64,000 nt of DNA, from NCBI GenBank assembly GCA_050084515.1, contig CM114271.1, positions 7,874,001 to 7,938,000 of the forward strand, given 5' to 3'. The stretch's first letter is position 1, and every line of letters starts with the position of its first letter. The translations under genes and the position numbers were made by a program. The notes beneath the pieces are model-generated. The model ran no database searches, was not told the DNA's origin, and saw nothing but the letters and a program-made list of their open reading frames with translations. This document shows positions 12,151 to 23,800 of this stretch, one piece after another. This DNA comes from Blasia pusilla (Eukaryota; Marchantiophyta; Marchantiopsida; Blasiales).

Positions 12151-13115
12151 CAGCCACTCCCAAGCTGAAGATCCATGTCAAGCAGTTCAGGTCCATCGCC
12201 TAACCCAAGATATGGCGTTGTGATGCCTCTCACACTCACGGTACTGCCGTCACTCTTGTGGGAAATCCCATCGCCCGATCTCTCTCGCCGGCGTTGGGCT
12301 CCACCAACCTCTAAACCTGGTCATCCTAAACCAAGCCAAGACCAGCCTCCTTATATGCATAGGAAGCGAGAAAACTCACAAACGTGGGAAAGGCTCCCCG
12401 CGGCCGGCCTACGCTGTTGACCACAGTCAACAGCGGTCGATCATCGTGCCTCACTACTTGTGATCGATGACCCGGATCCAGAATGGAATCCACTAACAAG
12501 TGGGAGGGGCGCTCCACTCTTGCATACGCCCTCTGCAACACCTCATGTGGTACCATGTTGGTCCACCACAGACGCAAGCGATATGCTCGAGAACCCACAC
12601 TCGCCGCATCCAAAACTAATGCTGGGCCAATCCGGACATGCACCTGATGTGCACTCGTCACCACCCGTGACCTCGAATCGCCCAAGATCAATACATTCTC
12701 TAGAATGTAAGCCGGAGAACGGGACTAATGCTCTTGCAAATATCTCAAGACCCTCAACATCTCCCAAAATAACGTGGATCGTGTGTCAACCAACCCGATG
12801 CCTCGTCGAACACTCAATTGACCCTCACATGGCCAACCTGCAATGACCAAATCAACGGTCCCTACCCGCTCCAAGTCCTGCGTCCCCAGCAACAAAATAT
12901 CCCTCGGTAGGGAACTGTGGTATCCCTGTACCGCGGTTGTAGACAAAAAGTTGGGAAAACATAGGCGTAACTATGCCACAAGTTGTAGTGAGATGCGCCT
13001 TGCAGGATCATCACTCTCCACATACAGGTACTGCTGCACTCGCACTCATGCTTGCAAAACAGCAGCTAATCCGGTGCTAATCCCTCCAAAGAGATCTAAC
13101 ACCTAAATACTGTCC
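12150..13115 (-). pseudogene. Gypsy copy 1: C5-cytosine DNA methyltransferase domain
   Basis: Motif I is read as VLDLFGGISTGL at about 13,109-13,070. A YVESDD block (motif II-like) follows. Motif IV is DLVIAGWPCEGQL at about 12,821-12,850, with the catalytic Cys present and Glu for the usual Gln. Motif VI is AYILENV near 12.71 kb. Motif VIII-like GSRAYRLRLWWTN lies near 12.58 kb. The FPTFVSF block and a MGFP segment precede motif X-like AMDLNCLTWIFSLG near 12.19-12.15 kb. This I-to-X order is canonical, unlike the permuted DRM type. Several stops interrupt it. It would methylate cytosine C5. See the matching domain in copy 2. Confidence 0.85.
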
Positions 13116-13269
13116 TCTGGAATACGCCACACAATGGGTGTGGTATCCAAGGATGTCATCATAGCACTCCTTGCTACCTCGGGTTTCTCAGACCCGTCAC
13201 GCTCTGGTGTGAACGCCTTGCTCCACGCGGTCTACGCGTGCTCATCTGCCAATCGTCGAAGCTCCTCAG

Positions 13270-13959
13270 TCAACCCCATAGGGGCACCTCTCCTCCACGG
13301 AATGATGCGGCTACCATAACACTCCTCTCTGTATAAATGTAAGGAACGGAAGTATCCTCTACATGGACATGTCCCTCAATCAAATCACTAGGCCAAGTGA
13401 TGGCACTACTAAGTACTATTAAGGTCACCACCTCTCCTGGCCGACGCTCGATCATTGCACCTGTAAATCGAATGGGTAATGAGCTAAGGCGCCCATTACC
13501 TAACTGCCATCCTGGTCTATAGGACGCTGACTCCTCCCAGTAATCGTGCGAAAACCCCATCGGGTATAACACTGCTCCACCAACCAAGACGTCGTAGGAC
13601 TCTACATCAGTCACTATCACCTTGGCTCGCACCATGGACTCATATGTAGGATGTCCCGGGCGAATCCTCACCACGACCTCCTATCGGGTGATATACTCTG
13701 TGGTACTCGCTCCACCCAAGGATTTTTGTATCCAAAATGGACAACGCTCCACATCGGCTCTCGTCAAGCCCAATCCTCTGAATGACGCTTTCCCCAACAT
13801 CAGGGGTTGCGATCCTGAATCCAACAAGACGAGCTGGGGACTAAAAACTCTACCTCTGGGACTCACCAACTGGAATACCTCTCCTTGATTATCCAGCAAC
13901 ACAACACAAGGAGAAGCCATGGCACGCTCTATCGCGGGTCTAGCAGGCATCTTCGCCAT
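13270..13959 (-). pseudogene. Gypsy copy 1: aspartic protease and following segment
   Basis: VVLLDNQGEVFQL and then LVLLDSGSQPLMLGK (near 13.82 kb) show the D-S-G active site of a retroviral-type aspartic protease. ESYDVLVGGAVLYPMGF near 13.59 kb fits the C-terminal protease loop (xxxLIGxD-like). The frame then runs through conserved but unassigned sequence towards the methyltransferase. A stop near 13.68 kb splits the region. Copy 1 keeps the active-site triad that copy 2 has lost by mutation. Confidence 0.8.
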
Positions 13960-13974
13960 CCTAGCAGCCGCAAC

Positions 13975-15226
13975 TTACCATGAATGTGACGTGGACAGCT
14001 CGAGCATCGGCTCCAAGGGCAGGTCCATCACCTCCTCTGCAATCACCTCTGAACGTGATGCAAGAACTCCAACTCCGCGCTCACATAGTGAAACGACTAG
14101 CGGAAAAGCCTCGGCGGGCGTATCCCCCAACGTCATAACATCGAAAGCAGAAAATAAAGGAGTACGGTACACAACGGTGGCCGCTCCCAACAACGTGCTC
14201 AACACATGCCCCTCCTGAGCATCAACAATAGGAGTCGTCACACTCGCTTCTCTTATTGCCCTCCGTGCCTGCACACCAACAACATCACCAACTCTCCAAG
14301 AATTTTGATGAGGATCCATCAATGGGGTCCTCATCGCTTCGGACAACGTGAAAGAATGAGGAAGCCTAGTCTATTTTCTAGCTTTCCCTTGCTATGGATC
14401 CAACTCTACGGCTGCTCCACGCATCATAGCTGCGGCGACCTCCATTTGGGCAACCCCGTACATCCAACCAGGATCCTCCATATCTCTGGCTGCTCCATAT
14501 GATGTCGATGCCACGGATTTGGCATCGGGTAATCTCAATGCCATAGCGGCAATCTACTCCTGCAGCTGCTGTATCTGAGCAGCCATCCCAACCTCACATC
14601 CGGCGTCTCCCTCGGCATGTCTAGATGGTCATACTCTACCTCCTCCACGGGCAGCTCCACCACCCTGGGGCACCCCTCGTCCCCCAACGGGACCACTTGG
14701 TGCACGATCTCTAGGCCCACCTGGACCGGCTACTTGCTCTGGTGCCCTCTCTGGCCCTGGGTTCGGACATAACTCAGGATGTAAACTGAAACACCTGGCG
14801 CGTGTATGACCATACCTCTGAAAATAGTCATGCTGATAACCTCCTAGTGCAGCACCATCTCCTCCTCCATGTTGAGGCACACCTCCGTGACCCTACCGAG
14901 TGTAATGGCGGTGATGATGGGCTCCACCACATGACCAACAAGTAATAATAGGCGGCTACTGTTGAGCCGCAATGTGGACCACTCAATGTGTACGGTGGAT
15001 CACTAACACACTCCTCTATACGCTCCCCCTTGTTTGAAGACAACACAGAAGGAGATCGAGGTGGTCTCTCACGTGGAGACCCTCGAAACTTCGCACCACT
15101 CCGTGTAAACCCTCCATAGCTACTCTCAGGTCCATTACCTCGCCTCTCAAAATCCTGAAAAGACGTCATGATGGCCGTCGTGCCCCTCTCACATGATGAC
15201 TCCCAATCTTGCGAGTAATCCCTCAA
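13975..15226 (-). pseudogene. Gypsy copy 1: Gag, zinc knuckle and Gag-protease linker
   Basis: The frame from 15,226 opens in MTSFQDFERRGNGPESSYGG-like sequence shared with copy 2. A zinc knuckle of the form CWSCGGAHHHRHY, with the last Cys read as Tyr, is at about 14.94-14.90 kb. A Gly/Pro-rich stretch follows (14.88-14.63 kb). The middle of Gag that copy 2 retains (48.2-48.6 kb equivalent) is deleted here, so the Gag core is shorter. The 14.35-13.98 kb frame links to protease. Confidence 0.72.
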
Positions 15227-16790
15227 TCACTCAAACTAAACATGCGGCACTCAATCTACACTCTCTCACTAAGACGTGTGTTGTGCGGCAACAAGCAGCG
15301 TGTTGCGGAAAATCACTGATCTATTGTCTCATCGACAAACCATCCTCAACTTTGGACATGTCACACAAGTCTATGTCCCCTAAACCCATACATCATCGAT
15401 GCTCCTAGAATCAGCACGAAACCCAATATCCCAAATAACTTCCCAATATCCGAAAATCCCTCACACGTGCAGGGTAAGAGACTAGAATGGGTAACCTGAC
15501 AATAAAGTCAATGTCACTCCTCGGAAACTGCAAATCTCGACCCCAACTTGGTCGTGAAGACAACTCCTCCAATCAGCAAGTCGTACTCCTCTCGTACTGA
15601 CACTGCTCAAACCTCCTCAATGTGCGGTGCAGGTCGAGCGGTCCGGTGCGGCACGGAACGGCTACAAACGGCATGGCACTCGAGAATGGGGCGCGGCACT
15701 CGGCGACATACCCTCCTCAACCAGTAATTCATACGCTTTGCTCCTTAGTGAAGGAGCGGCTCCGCGATCGAGACGATGCGGTGTGGCCACGAGCGGCACG
15801 ACGTAGCAATTGGCGGCGCGTTGCGGCTACGGCGTCACGACACTGTACTCGATCGTCGTCGAGCGGCTACCAATCACAACATAGCAGCATGAAATGAAAA
15901 CTCAAATACTGTAAGCCGGGATGACCTGCCATCACTAGTTGATGACAAAATTGCGATGACAGTGGCGGCCAAAACAAAGTATGTGGTGGCGACGTAAGTT
16001 AGAGAATCAACGAACGTCATGGAAGACCCTCCACTCCGTAATGGCGGCAATTGCAACCAAAGGGTGGACAACTGACGGGGAATATTGTAAAGCCCAATGT
16101 CTCTTTCTCCTACACAAAATTCGGCAGCGCTTCCGCGCTGATTTCTCCCAACGAAAATGTAAAACCTATTAATAAAAATTAGAAAACTACATGGTGCTCC
16201 CCAGAGCACCGGCATGGGGCAACCGGCCCCCATAATCATTCCCTATCAAATTTTGGGCAGCCCTTCCGCGACCCACTCTTTCACACGAAAAATTGGCAAA
16301 TGCAAAGAACAATCAAAGCAGCCCTTGCTTTGATTGGGACATGTCTCTCTCAATGTCAAACCAAACCCACTCTCCTAATGAGAGGCTTGGGTTACACACA
16401 CAAGGCAAGCAAGATCATAGCTCCGCCGCCTCATGCCAAGAGGTTCAACAAAGAGAGAATGAGCTCTCAAGCTCTCTCTCCTTGAGGTATACCCCTCCCC
16501 TCTCCCAAGCTCTCTCCATGGTAACCTATGCTCCCAAGTCACCTCCTTGGCTCTTGACCTGATGTATGAGGTCAAGGGCCACTTACCAAAAATTGAAAGT
16601 CGATCACATACTCAAAATGGTACTTATCTAAAATAGTAAGTTCCTCAATATGGTTCCAAATGAGCGGAAACGAAAGGGAAACCTCCTCTCTCAAGTTTCC
16701 TTGGGGCCTTAGCAGGTCATCTTGACCTATTAAGCCTGTCCTCCGCTACTCACGAAGGCGCTCTACTAGATCTTACCGATCTCTTAAGAG
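15227..16790 (-). repeat. Gypsy copy 1: 5' non-coding / LTR-like region
   Basis: This stretch aligns in reverse to 45.87-47.8 kb. Shared blocks include a CTTGAGGTATACCCCTCCCC segment, a GCGCTTCCGCGCTGATTTC segment and a GC-rich part with repeated GCCGC/CGGCG words. It contains no protein gene. It should include the 5' LTR and leader, but TG/CA ends and a primer-binding site could not be fixed. Confidence 0.6.
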
Positions 16791-18749
16791 ATGTGACAGA
16801 ACTCCTTTCGCTTAATGCTATGAATGCTTTACAATATTAACCTCATGACCCAAGTCTAACTACAAATTTTACGTACCTCTGTCTATACTATTGTTTGAAG
16901 AGCGATTTTCATACTGCGACAGACAATTGAGTGTTCATCACATGTCTTTTAAATTCAAAATGCGCAACGCATGACATAACAAGGCGTTTAAAATTACATC
17001 ACTGGTCCTAAGTAATTACTACAAATTTCTTCGTGGCCTAAGACTTCACTACCCATACTATTGAAATTTAAAAAGGAAGGAAAATTTGTACTACATCCTC
17101 CACTGCTTTAATGCCCGACGACAGAAATCGACGGTAAATTGGAGTTACTTTGAGATGACGGGGCTCCGTGAAGTTTAGAGGGCTAGGGAGGGGCCAATGG
17201 CGAGGCGGGCACCAGTCAGGTGGAAGCAGCTACAGACATTTTAGGATTATTTGATGAAAATCCCCTAGTGTGTTTCCAATAACTATAGCCTTCGCCTGAC
17301 TTTGGCGGCTTGGAGCGGGCCCCACGCTTATCCCTTCAGTCAAGTTCAGTGGGGACGAAGCAGGTGATACGGGTACAGAACGAGTTACCAGAGGCTGGGC
17401 GTTAAGGGTTTAGCAGAGCAGCTAGGGCGACATGTCTCGCCCGAGAGTGAAGATTAAGTAAAGTCTTCCGGTGGTGAATGTCGAGGAAGGTTCGTTGAAC
17501 CACTAAGTCCGGGTTTCACATCAAGAGGGAAGTCACGCGCCACCGCAATATTCGGCAATATTTGAGGGAAGTTCTTTGGTTTGCCCCGCCAAGGCATTGC
17601 GTGAAGATCGAGCTCCAGTGCGCCATGATTTAGAGTACGAACTTGCGTGAGGAATGATTAGAGCCATGTATGCTTGACTATTAGCTGGCTTTAGCGGCCA
17701 ACCTGGAACACCTGATCGGGAGTTGGAGATGAGAATAGAGGAGGACTATGTGGGTTTGATGCAAGTAGTTTCTTACACGACGTAGTACTTCGGCAAATTT
17801 CCATTCGCCTGGATTCATTTAGCGAGCAATCCCCTCAAAAGCTTTTACCTCGCCAAAGGTGTGGGAGAGAATTCTTTATGTATGTACGTCATCGGGACAT
17901 CTTAGTCTTACCTTTCTTATTGTTTCCAATGCCCATGGCGGACTTTTGTACTCTGCTGTAATTACGGTGTAGCGGTACTTCAGCCCGCTGTGAAGAGGTG
18001 ATGTGTAAGACGCTGGCCGTCTCTGTTGATTTTGTCGGTAGCCCCATCCGGTCGAATTTTCAGAAAGAATTCGGGAAACTGTTGTAGCTGTGGTATTTGT
18101 TCTTTAGCCTCTTCTGTGCTGCCCACCGTGTTGTCCCCTAGTCCCTCATCACTTTACATTCACTCCTGCTAAGACTCAATCTGTCTGTCTGTCGGTCTCT
18201 GTTTCCCTCTCTTTGCTCGTCTGATAAGGACTAATGGAGCATTGTTGAAATGAGAGTTGATTTTGTTGAAGTCTGATCCTGCGCAGCATCTTGGTCCCCC
18301 TGGAATGAAGTAGAATCTTGTCCAGATTCGTGTGTTCTATTCCTTTAGACTCTTCAGCTTGGTTCTTCCGCGATTACAGGGATTGGCGTTATCATAATCG
18401 GCGAAGGAAGGTGGTAATACCCCTGGAGTGGTTCATGTACGTCCGTTGGGCAGATTATTGTTGGTAGGTGGTCACTCTCAAGATCCTTCCATTTAACAGT
18501 ACGTCTACCGTGATAGTGTACACTACTCTTGATCGATCGATCTAGGAAGACCTTTCTGTTGGAAGGTCTTAAGCGCGGAACCGAAGAGAATTTTTGAATG
18601 TGGGAGCCCGAAACAAGGTATCTACTCTTTGTGGAATCGAGCTGTCGAAGCTCGAGGATCGTACAATCCGGAGGCTGATCTCCAATACTACTAAACTGCA
18701 ACAACCGAGATCAGGTAGTAAGTGACAGCAGCTGTTACCAGTGTTGCAT
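16791..18749. other. Upstream region of SGS3, no gene recognised
   Basis: No element or coding region was recognised in these 2 kb. The part next to SGS3 should contain its promoter and 5' leader. A pyrimidine-rich stretch at about 18.18-18.22 kb (repeated CTGT then CTCTCTTTGCTC) could be part of the promoter or leader. Transcription start evidence is needed to say more. Confidence 0.4.
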
Positions 18750-18757
18750 TATTTAAA
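18750..18757 (+). promoter_or_regulatory. Possible TATA-like box of SGS3
   Basis: TATTTAAA lies 67 bases before the SGS3 start codon. If used, the leader would be short and would carry two mini upstream reading frames: ATGAAATGA at 18,767 and a four-codon frame starting with ATGATG at 18,772. The true start site is unknown, so this is weak. Confidence 0.25.
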
Positions 18758-18823
18758 CACTCGCTGATGAAATGATGGCAGTGTGAGTGGATTCGAGCTG
18801 TTTGAGTGGCGAATTCCAACAAT

Positions 18824-20800
18824 ATGGCACAGACCTCAGAGGCTCGCCGGATTATCATTCCGTGCTCTGTCACTTCTCTAGATGACTTCAAACCAGTTGC
18901 TGGAAACGGAAATTCGCTGGAATCGTCCAAAATCCTGGAGGCTGTGAAAGTGGACAGTGGTAGTGAGCTTACACCGCGGTCTAGAGTCTCTTGGGCAAGT
19001 CAGGTGGAGGAAGAGCACGAAGCTACAGGTTGGACCGGTCTCCCGAGAAACAAGCACGAGAAAGGTGGGATGTCGAACGACAAGGTGGATGACGCAGCGA
19101 AGAAAAATAAGAAGAAGAAGAAGAAGAAGACCAAGGGCGCTTCCACTGCGGAAAATAGCTCTACGGTTGAAGGTAGTCAGAAATCCGAAGATAGAGTCAT
19201 TCCATCCGATGCAAAACTGGAGTCGAAAGCGAATTTATCGAATGGAAGTCATCAGCCAGCGGTAAACAATTCCACTCCCGAAAATGATATCTATAGTAAC
19301 CAGCCCGAAACACCCAATTCTTCGTCAAAGGCTGCTGCAAGCAATGGGGGTAATGGACACAGCAGATTTTCCGAGTGTGCAGGTAGTCCCAACGGTCGAA
19401 ACAAACCCAGCAACCTGGCTGGGACGTCAGTGTGGGTAACTAGGAACACCGAGGAGCTTAAAGCTGCCAGCTCACCGAAGGCAAAGCTGTCCTCTGGGTC
19501 TTCATGGCAGCCAGTCGGGGTCAAGGACACTTCAAATGAGAATGGAGACTCGGGTTGGGACACAGGCTCGAAGCAAGCAGGGTTAGACTCCCCGATGACT
19601 GGAGTGTCGGGCTGGGAAATGGCGGGTTCTCATCGAGGTCGAAAAGGAGCCGATCAGTCGGTGATATCAGCGGCAGCAGCACCTTACATTCCTCCATCTC
19701 CCAAAGGAAACTGGGACGAAATGCTACCCTCAGAGAACCCATCGCCGAATTGGGATGCTGGCTGGGAAGTGGCCAGTTCTCGTCGAGGTAAGAAAGGAGA
19801 CGACGTCCAGTCGAAGTCTTCCGGGGGATCAAAGTCTAAGGGACGAGGACAGCACTTGATCCCTAGACCGAATGAGCATGGTGGTAGAGGAGGAGCCAAG
19901 CAACGATCTGGTGAATGGGAGAAGGGGCCTCGTGGTCGAGGCGCCGGGGCCGTTCATGAGAAAGGTGGACGCCCAAGCCCCAGGAAGTCTGCAAGGGCAG
20001 AAGGAGGTAACAACTTCGGGTCGCTCCTCCAGCAACCAATTCAATCCGCTTGGGGGAAACCTCTTTTCAAATCACTTAGTAATGCCTCTAATCCCGATAC
20101 CACACCCTTGCCAGCTACTGCTCAAGGGTCAGGAATAGCTGCTAATACGAAGAGTCCTCCTGGCGTTCTGGAAAAACTTCTTTCCACGGAGCATGCTGAT
20201 TTGTTAGCTGATCATGTTGAGTTCAATGGGGGCTCAACCTCTATCAATGCTTGGAAAGGAGGATTTGCTGCCTTCTCTGGAAATGGGCCGTCAGTGTTTG
20301 ATGATTACCCGGGAAGTCTCTACTCTGATAGTCAGTGCTCAGATGGGGACCTTGACAGTGACACAATGAGCCTCGCATCTTTTGACTCTGAAGAAAGTCA
20401 CAAAAGTCATTCAACGCAGAAGAGGAACAAGTGGTTCCGCAACTTCTTTCAAGATCTGGAGGAGTTGACAGAGGATCAACTGCAAGAGCATGACCGTCAG
20501 TGGCATTGCCCTGCCTGTCAAGGTGGAGTGGGTGCGATTGACTGGTATCGTGGACTCCAGCCGCTGCTTGCACATGCAAAAACTGTCCGATCAAAGAGGG
20601 TGAAGCTACACAAAGCATTTGCTGAGGTCTTGGAGGAGGAAGTTAGAATCAGAGGAGCAGCTCCAGGGACTCATGGAAGTGGCAAATACGGGAAGTGGAG
20701 AGGATTGGGAGATGACAATGACAACCAAGACATTTTGATTGTTTGGCCACCCATGGTCATCATCCGTAACACTCAGCTAGAGCAAGACGAAGTTGACAAG
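18824..20800 (+). CDS. SGS3: SGS3 exon 1: disordered N-terminus, zf-XS finger and start of XS domain
   Basis: 659 codons. A Lys-rich run (near residue 100) is followed by Ser/Asn/Gly-rich sequence. Two near-repeats, GWEMAGSHRGRKG (about residue 262) and GWEVASSRRGKKG (about 313), and other GW/NW dipeptides lie in this part. An acidic SDxxxSDGDLDSD segment precedes NKWFRNFFQDLEEL and the WHCPACQGGVGAIDW finger. Exon 1 ends after DEVDK at a GTTTTG donor. Reading on gives a stop nine codons later, so splicing is required. Confidence 0.95.
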
Positions 20801-23800
20801 GTTTTGAGAAGTTTACCTCTTCCTTAAGCCTGATTAACATTAGGATAGAGTTGTTCTGTAGCTCATTCACCAGTTTGCACATTCAAAAATAGTCTGATCT
20901 GAGTCCTTTCACTACTCTTGTTTTTATGTTTAGAGAGTTATTTGTAGCCTGAGGATTACCTACCTGCTGAAGTCAAAATTTCAATGTGAGGGCATAACAT
21001 CCAGAATCACTTAAGTGATTTGTATCCAGCTAGGAGCACTAACTTGTCCTCAAGTGTGTATGTTCACAACAGGATGCATGAATTGGATTAAAACTGTATT
21101 GTCCTACATTTTTATACTGGAGTGCATATATGAGTTGAGTATGTGTACAAATCTGTGAGGCACTCACTACTCATTAGCATGCCACTCGTATTCTGATTTG
21201 CTTTCCCTTTGGACTTGCTAGACAAAGATTCAGCAATTTGAGTAGAGCATGTGGAATTCAAATTTGTATTCATCACCATTTCTCTCTGTTGCGCTTTCTA
21301 CAGTGGATTGGAATGGGTAATAAGGAGCTGTTAGATATGTTCAAAAGTCACAATCCTATGAAGGCTCGCCATGCTTATGGACCTCAAGGTCATCGGGGAA
21401 TAAGCATTTTAATTTTTCCAGAATCACCAACTGGATATTATGATGCTCAACGTCTTGACAAGCACTTCAAAGAAGCTCGTCGAGGCAGGGACTACTGGAA
21501 CACCCCAGGAAAAGTTCTATTTCAGCCTGGAGGGGATCGAATTTTGTATGGCTATATGGCCTCTCCAGAGGATTTGGATAGTTTCAACAAGCACAGCAAA
21601 GGTAAGAGCCTGTAGCAGGGCATCTTTTGATTCATCTCTCATCCATTTTAGGTGAAAAAAAAATCGTCCATCACTTTTTGACTTCACAATTGAGGGACCT
21701 CATGATAAAACTATGGGTGAATTTAGTGCATGAGCACGCTCATTAATCATCTTCCCATTTTACTGAAATGCACCACCTTTCATTTCGGTTCTTGTCTGTG
21801 CTGTGCCATATTGGCACACGAGTAATCTGGCTAGATCTGCTCATTTCAAGTTTCATGGACAACACTAGGGGTGGACATAAATAGAAGGTTATGCTTCTTT
21901 CTTTGATTGCCTTACCTTAGTTTCACTTAGTCTCTTCAGATTTCATCCTTTACAACAAGGTTATGTAGGGAGATGGGCCTGAGTCTTTTGTAAGACTTTT
22001 CAAGAGGCCAAGAAGAATTATGGAAAAATTAAAAATGAAATAAAAAACCCTGCTGTGCTGTAGGAAAGCAACATCTGAAGTGGGAGAGAAAAAGCCTGCG
22101 GGAGATGGTATTAGTTCCAATGCGAAAGATAGATGAAGAAAGCGTCCAAGTGACTTACCTTCAAGGAAAAGTACAGAGAGAGATTGAGGTTACCAAGACA
22201 CTCAAGAAGAATATCTCTGTGATGAGGAGGAAGCTAGACATGCGAGAAGATGAGCTTAAAGTCATCAGGGAGAGAGCAAAGGAACAGTATCAACAGCAAC
22301 AGATGGAGGTCATTATCTGCACTCTATATGTATCAGCATTTAACATTCATTTTTGCCTAAAGAATTAAGTTTTTAACTTCAGAGATTTGTAGGTGGGATG
22401 CAAAGAATTACACTTTATTTGTATGCATTATCAGCTCTATCAAACTTTTCAAATTTCTTTTGATAAGAGTGTAACTCGTGACAATATGCTTCTTCAAAAT
22501 TAAGTCATAGTGTTAAGATCAGTGTACGACCTTGTGCTTTAGGAATTGCCTTCCATTTGTGTTTCATGACTCCATGTTGTTACCTCCTTAAACGAATTTG
22601 ACATCCCACTGAAGTTATGTTTAAGATGGTCTTTTTGGCAATTGTTGAACTGAAAGTGTTTGGGGTGCAGATCGAAGATATGGAGGCACTTTATAAGTCG
22701 AAGATTGAACAGCTGAAACAGGAGATACTAGATAAAGAGGAAGGGTTGCAAAAAGTTCATAAAGATTATGAACAAGAACATCTAGATCAGTGTGAGCAGC
22801 TGGAACAGCGGGCAATGAAAATCCCCAAAGATAAGAATCTAAGTGATGAGCAGCAGCAGCAGCAGGCTTTGTACGTATCTCTCTCTCTCTCCCTTGTTCT
22901 CCCTTGTTCTCTCTCTCCCTGGTTGCTGGGACCAGGAGCTCCCAGCAAAATTGGGCTGCACCTCCCTGGACAATCCTGCCTAACCATGGAACGGGCAAAA
23001 GCCAGGGATGTTGAGACGATTCTCAAGCTCTGACCTCCCTCTGACTCCATAGACGGGACTATGTTTTCTCTGGAGAAAAGCACACCCTATCTAATTGTTT
23101 TCCCCTTTCCCACTGCCTGAGCACATAGACCAGTACATCGAGTGAACACTGCACTCATGACTACCACAGAACAACCAGCGTTAGAAACCTCGCCGGAGGA
23201 GGTCCAAGACATGACCAGTGTCAAGGATCTTTCCCACAAGCAAATGAAGAGCAGGGACAGTGGACGATCTGTGAGATCAAATGGCTCACGGAGATTGATC
23301 GCACCAAACTCTCGCCACTATGTCAGGAAAAAAATGAGGCAGTGTGACAAGGAACGACTCCATGCAGCTGTCACACATCAACAGAGGTTATACCTTATCT
23401 GGAAGTGGCATCCATCACCAGACGGTTCTCTGAACTAGAAGGAAAATGGGAAAGCTTTCAGGCCAACCAGATGTTGGCATGGAATACAATGATGCAGGCA
23501 GCAAAAGAAGAGCAGGGCAGATGGATGTCCAGCAAGGAATCGAACCTCCTCGAATGGACGGCTCAGAAGACAACTCTGGAATTAGAGCTGGTCGCTTTGA
23601 GGGCTGAAAACATGCAATTGAAGAAGGACTTAGCTGCCTGCTTCAAAGAGGATAACACTCAGCTTGGGAAAGTAATGCAAGAGTACCGTTTAACTGGGAA
23701 CAGCCCTGCACGTCCTGTTAGAACCTGGACTGAAGTAGTGGGCAAGCACACGACCACAACACAAATCAAGGAGGTTGCAACACAGGTAGCCAAAGAGGTA

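Larger units (their letters stand above)
8561..16790 (-). mobile_element. Ty3/gypsy retrotransposon copy 1 carrying a DNA methyltransferase and a PHD-like finger
   Basis: Read on the minus strand, the order is 5' non-coding/LTR-like region (16.79-15.23 kb), Gag with zinc knuckle, aspartic protease, C5-DNA methyltransferase, reverse transcriptase, RNase H, integrase (HHCC and DDE parts) and a terminal PHD-like finger. RT before integrase identifies the Ty3/gypsy order. Many stops and frameshifts break the polyprotein. A homologous copy lies in opposite orientation at 45.87-54.9 kb, but it is cut before the integrase. LTR boundaries are not resolved: the outer 5' end was set where similarity between the copies fades, near 16.79 kb. 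The 3' end is approximate. Confidence 0.88.

Noticed and set aside
9841-12420. Several plus-strand frames through Gypsy copy 1
   Set aside because: All are antisense shadows of the minus-strand polyprotein.
18806-18823. An SGS3 start upstream of the ATG, at an in-frame GTG
   Set aside because: GTG starts are not expected in plant nuclear genes. The ATG at 18,824 follows six codons later in the same frame.
20801-20827. Reading SGS3 through to the stop at 20,825-20,827 as a short protein
   Set aside because: This would cut the XS domain in half. The next exon continues the domain exactly after a GT-AG intron.
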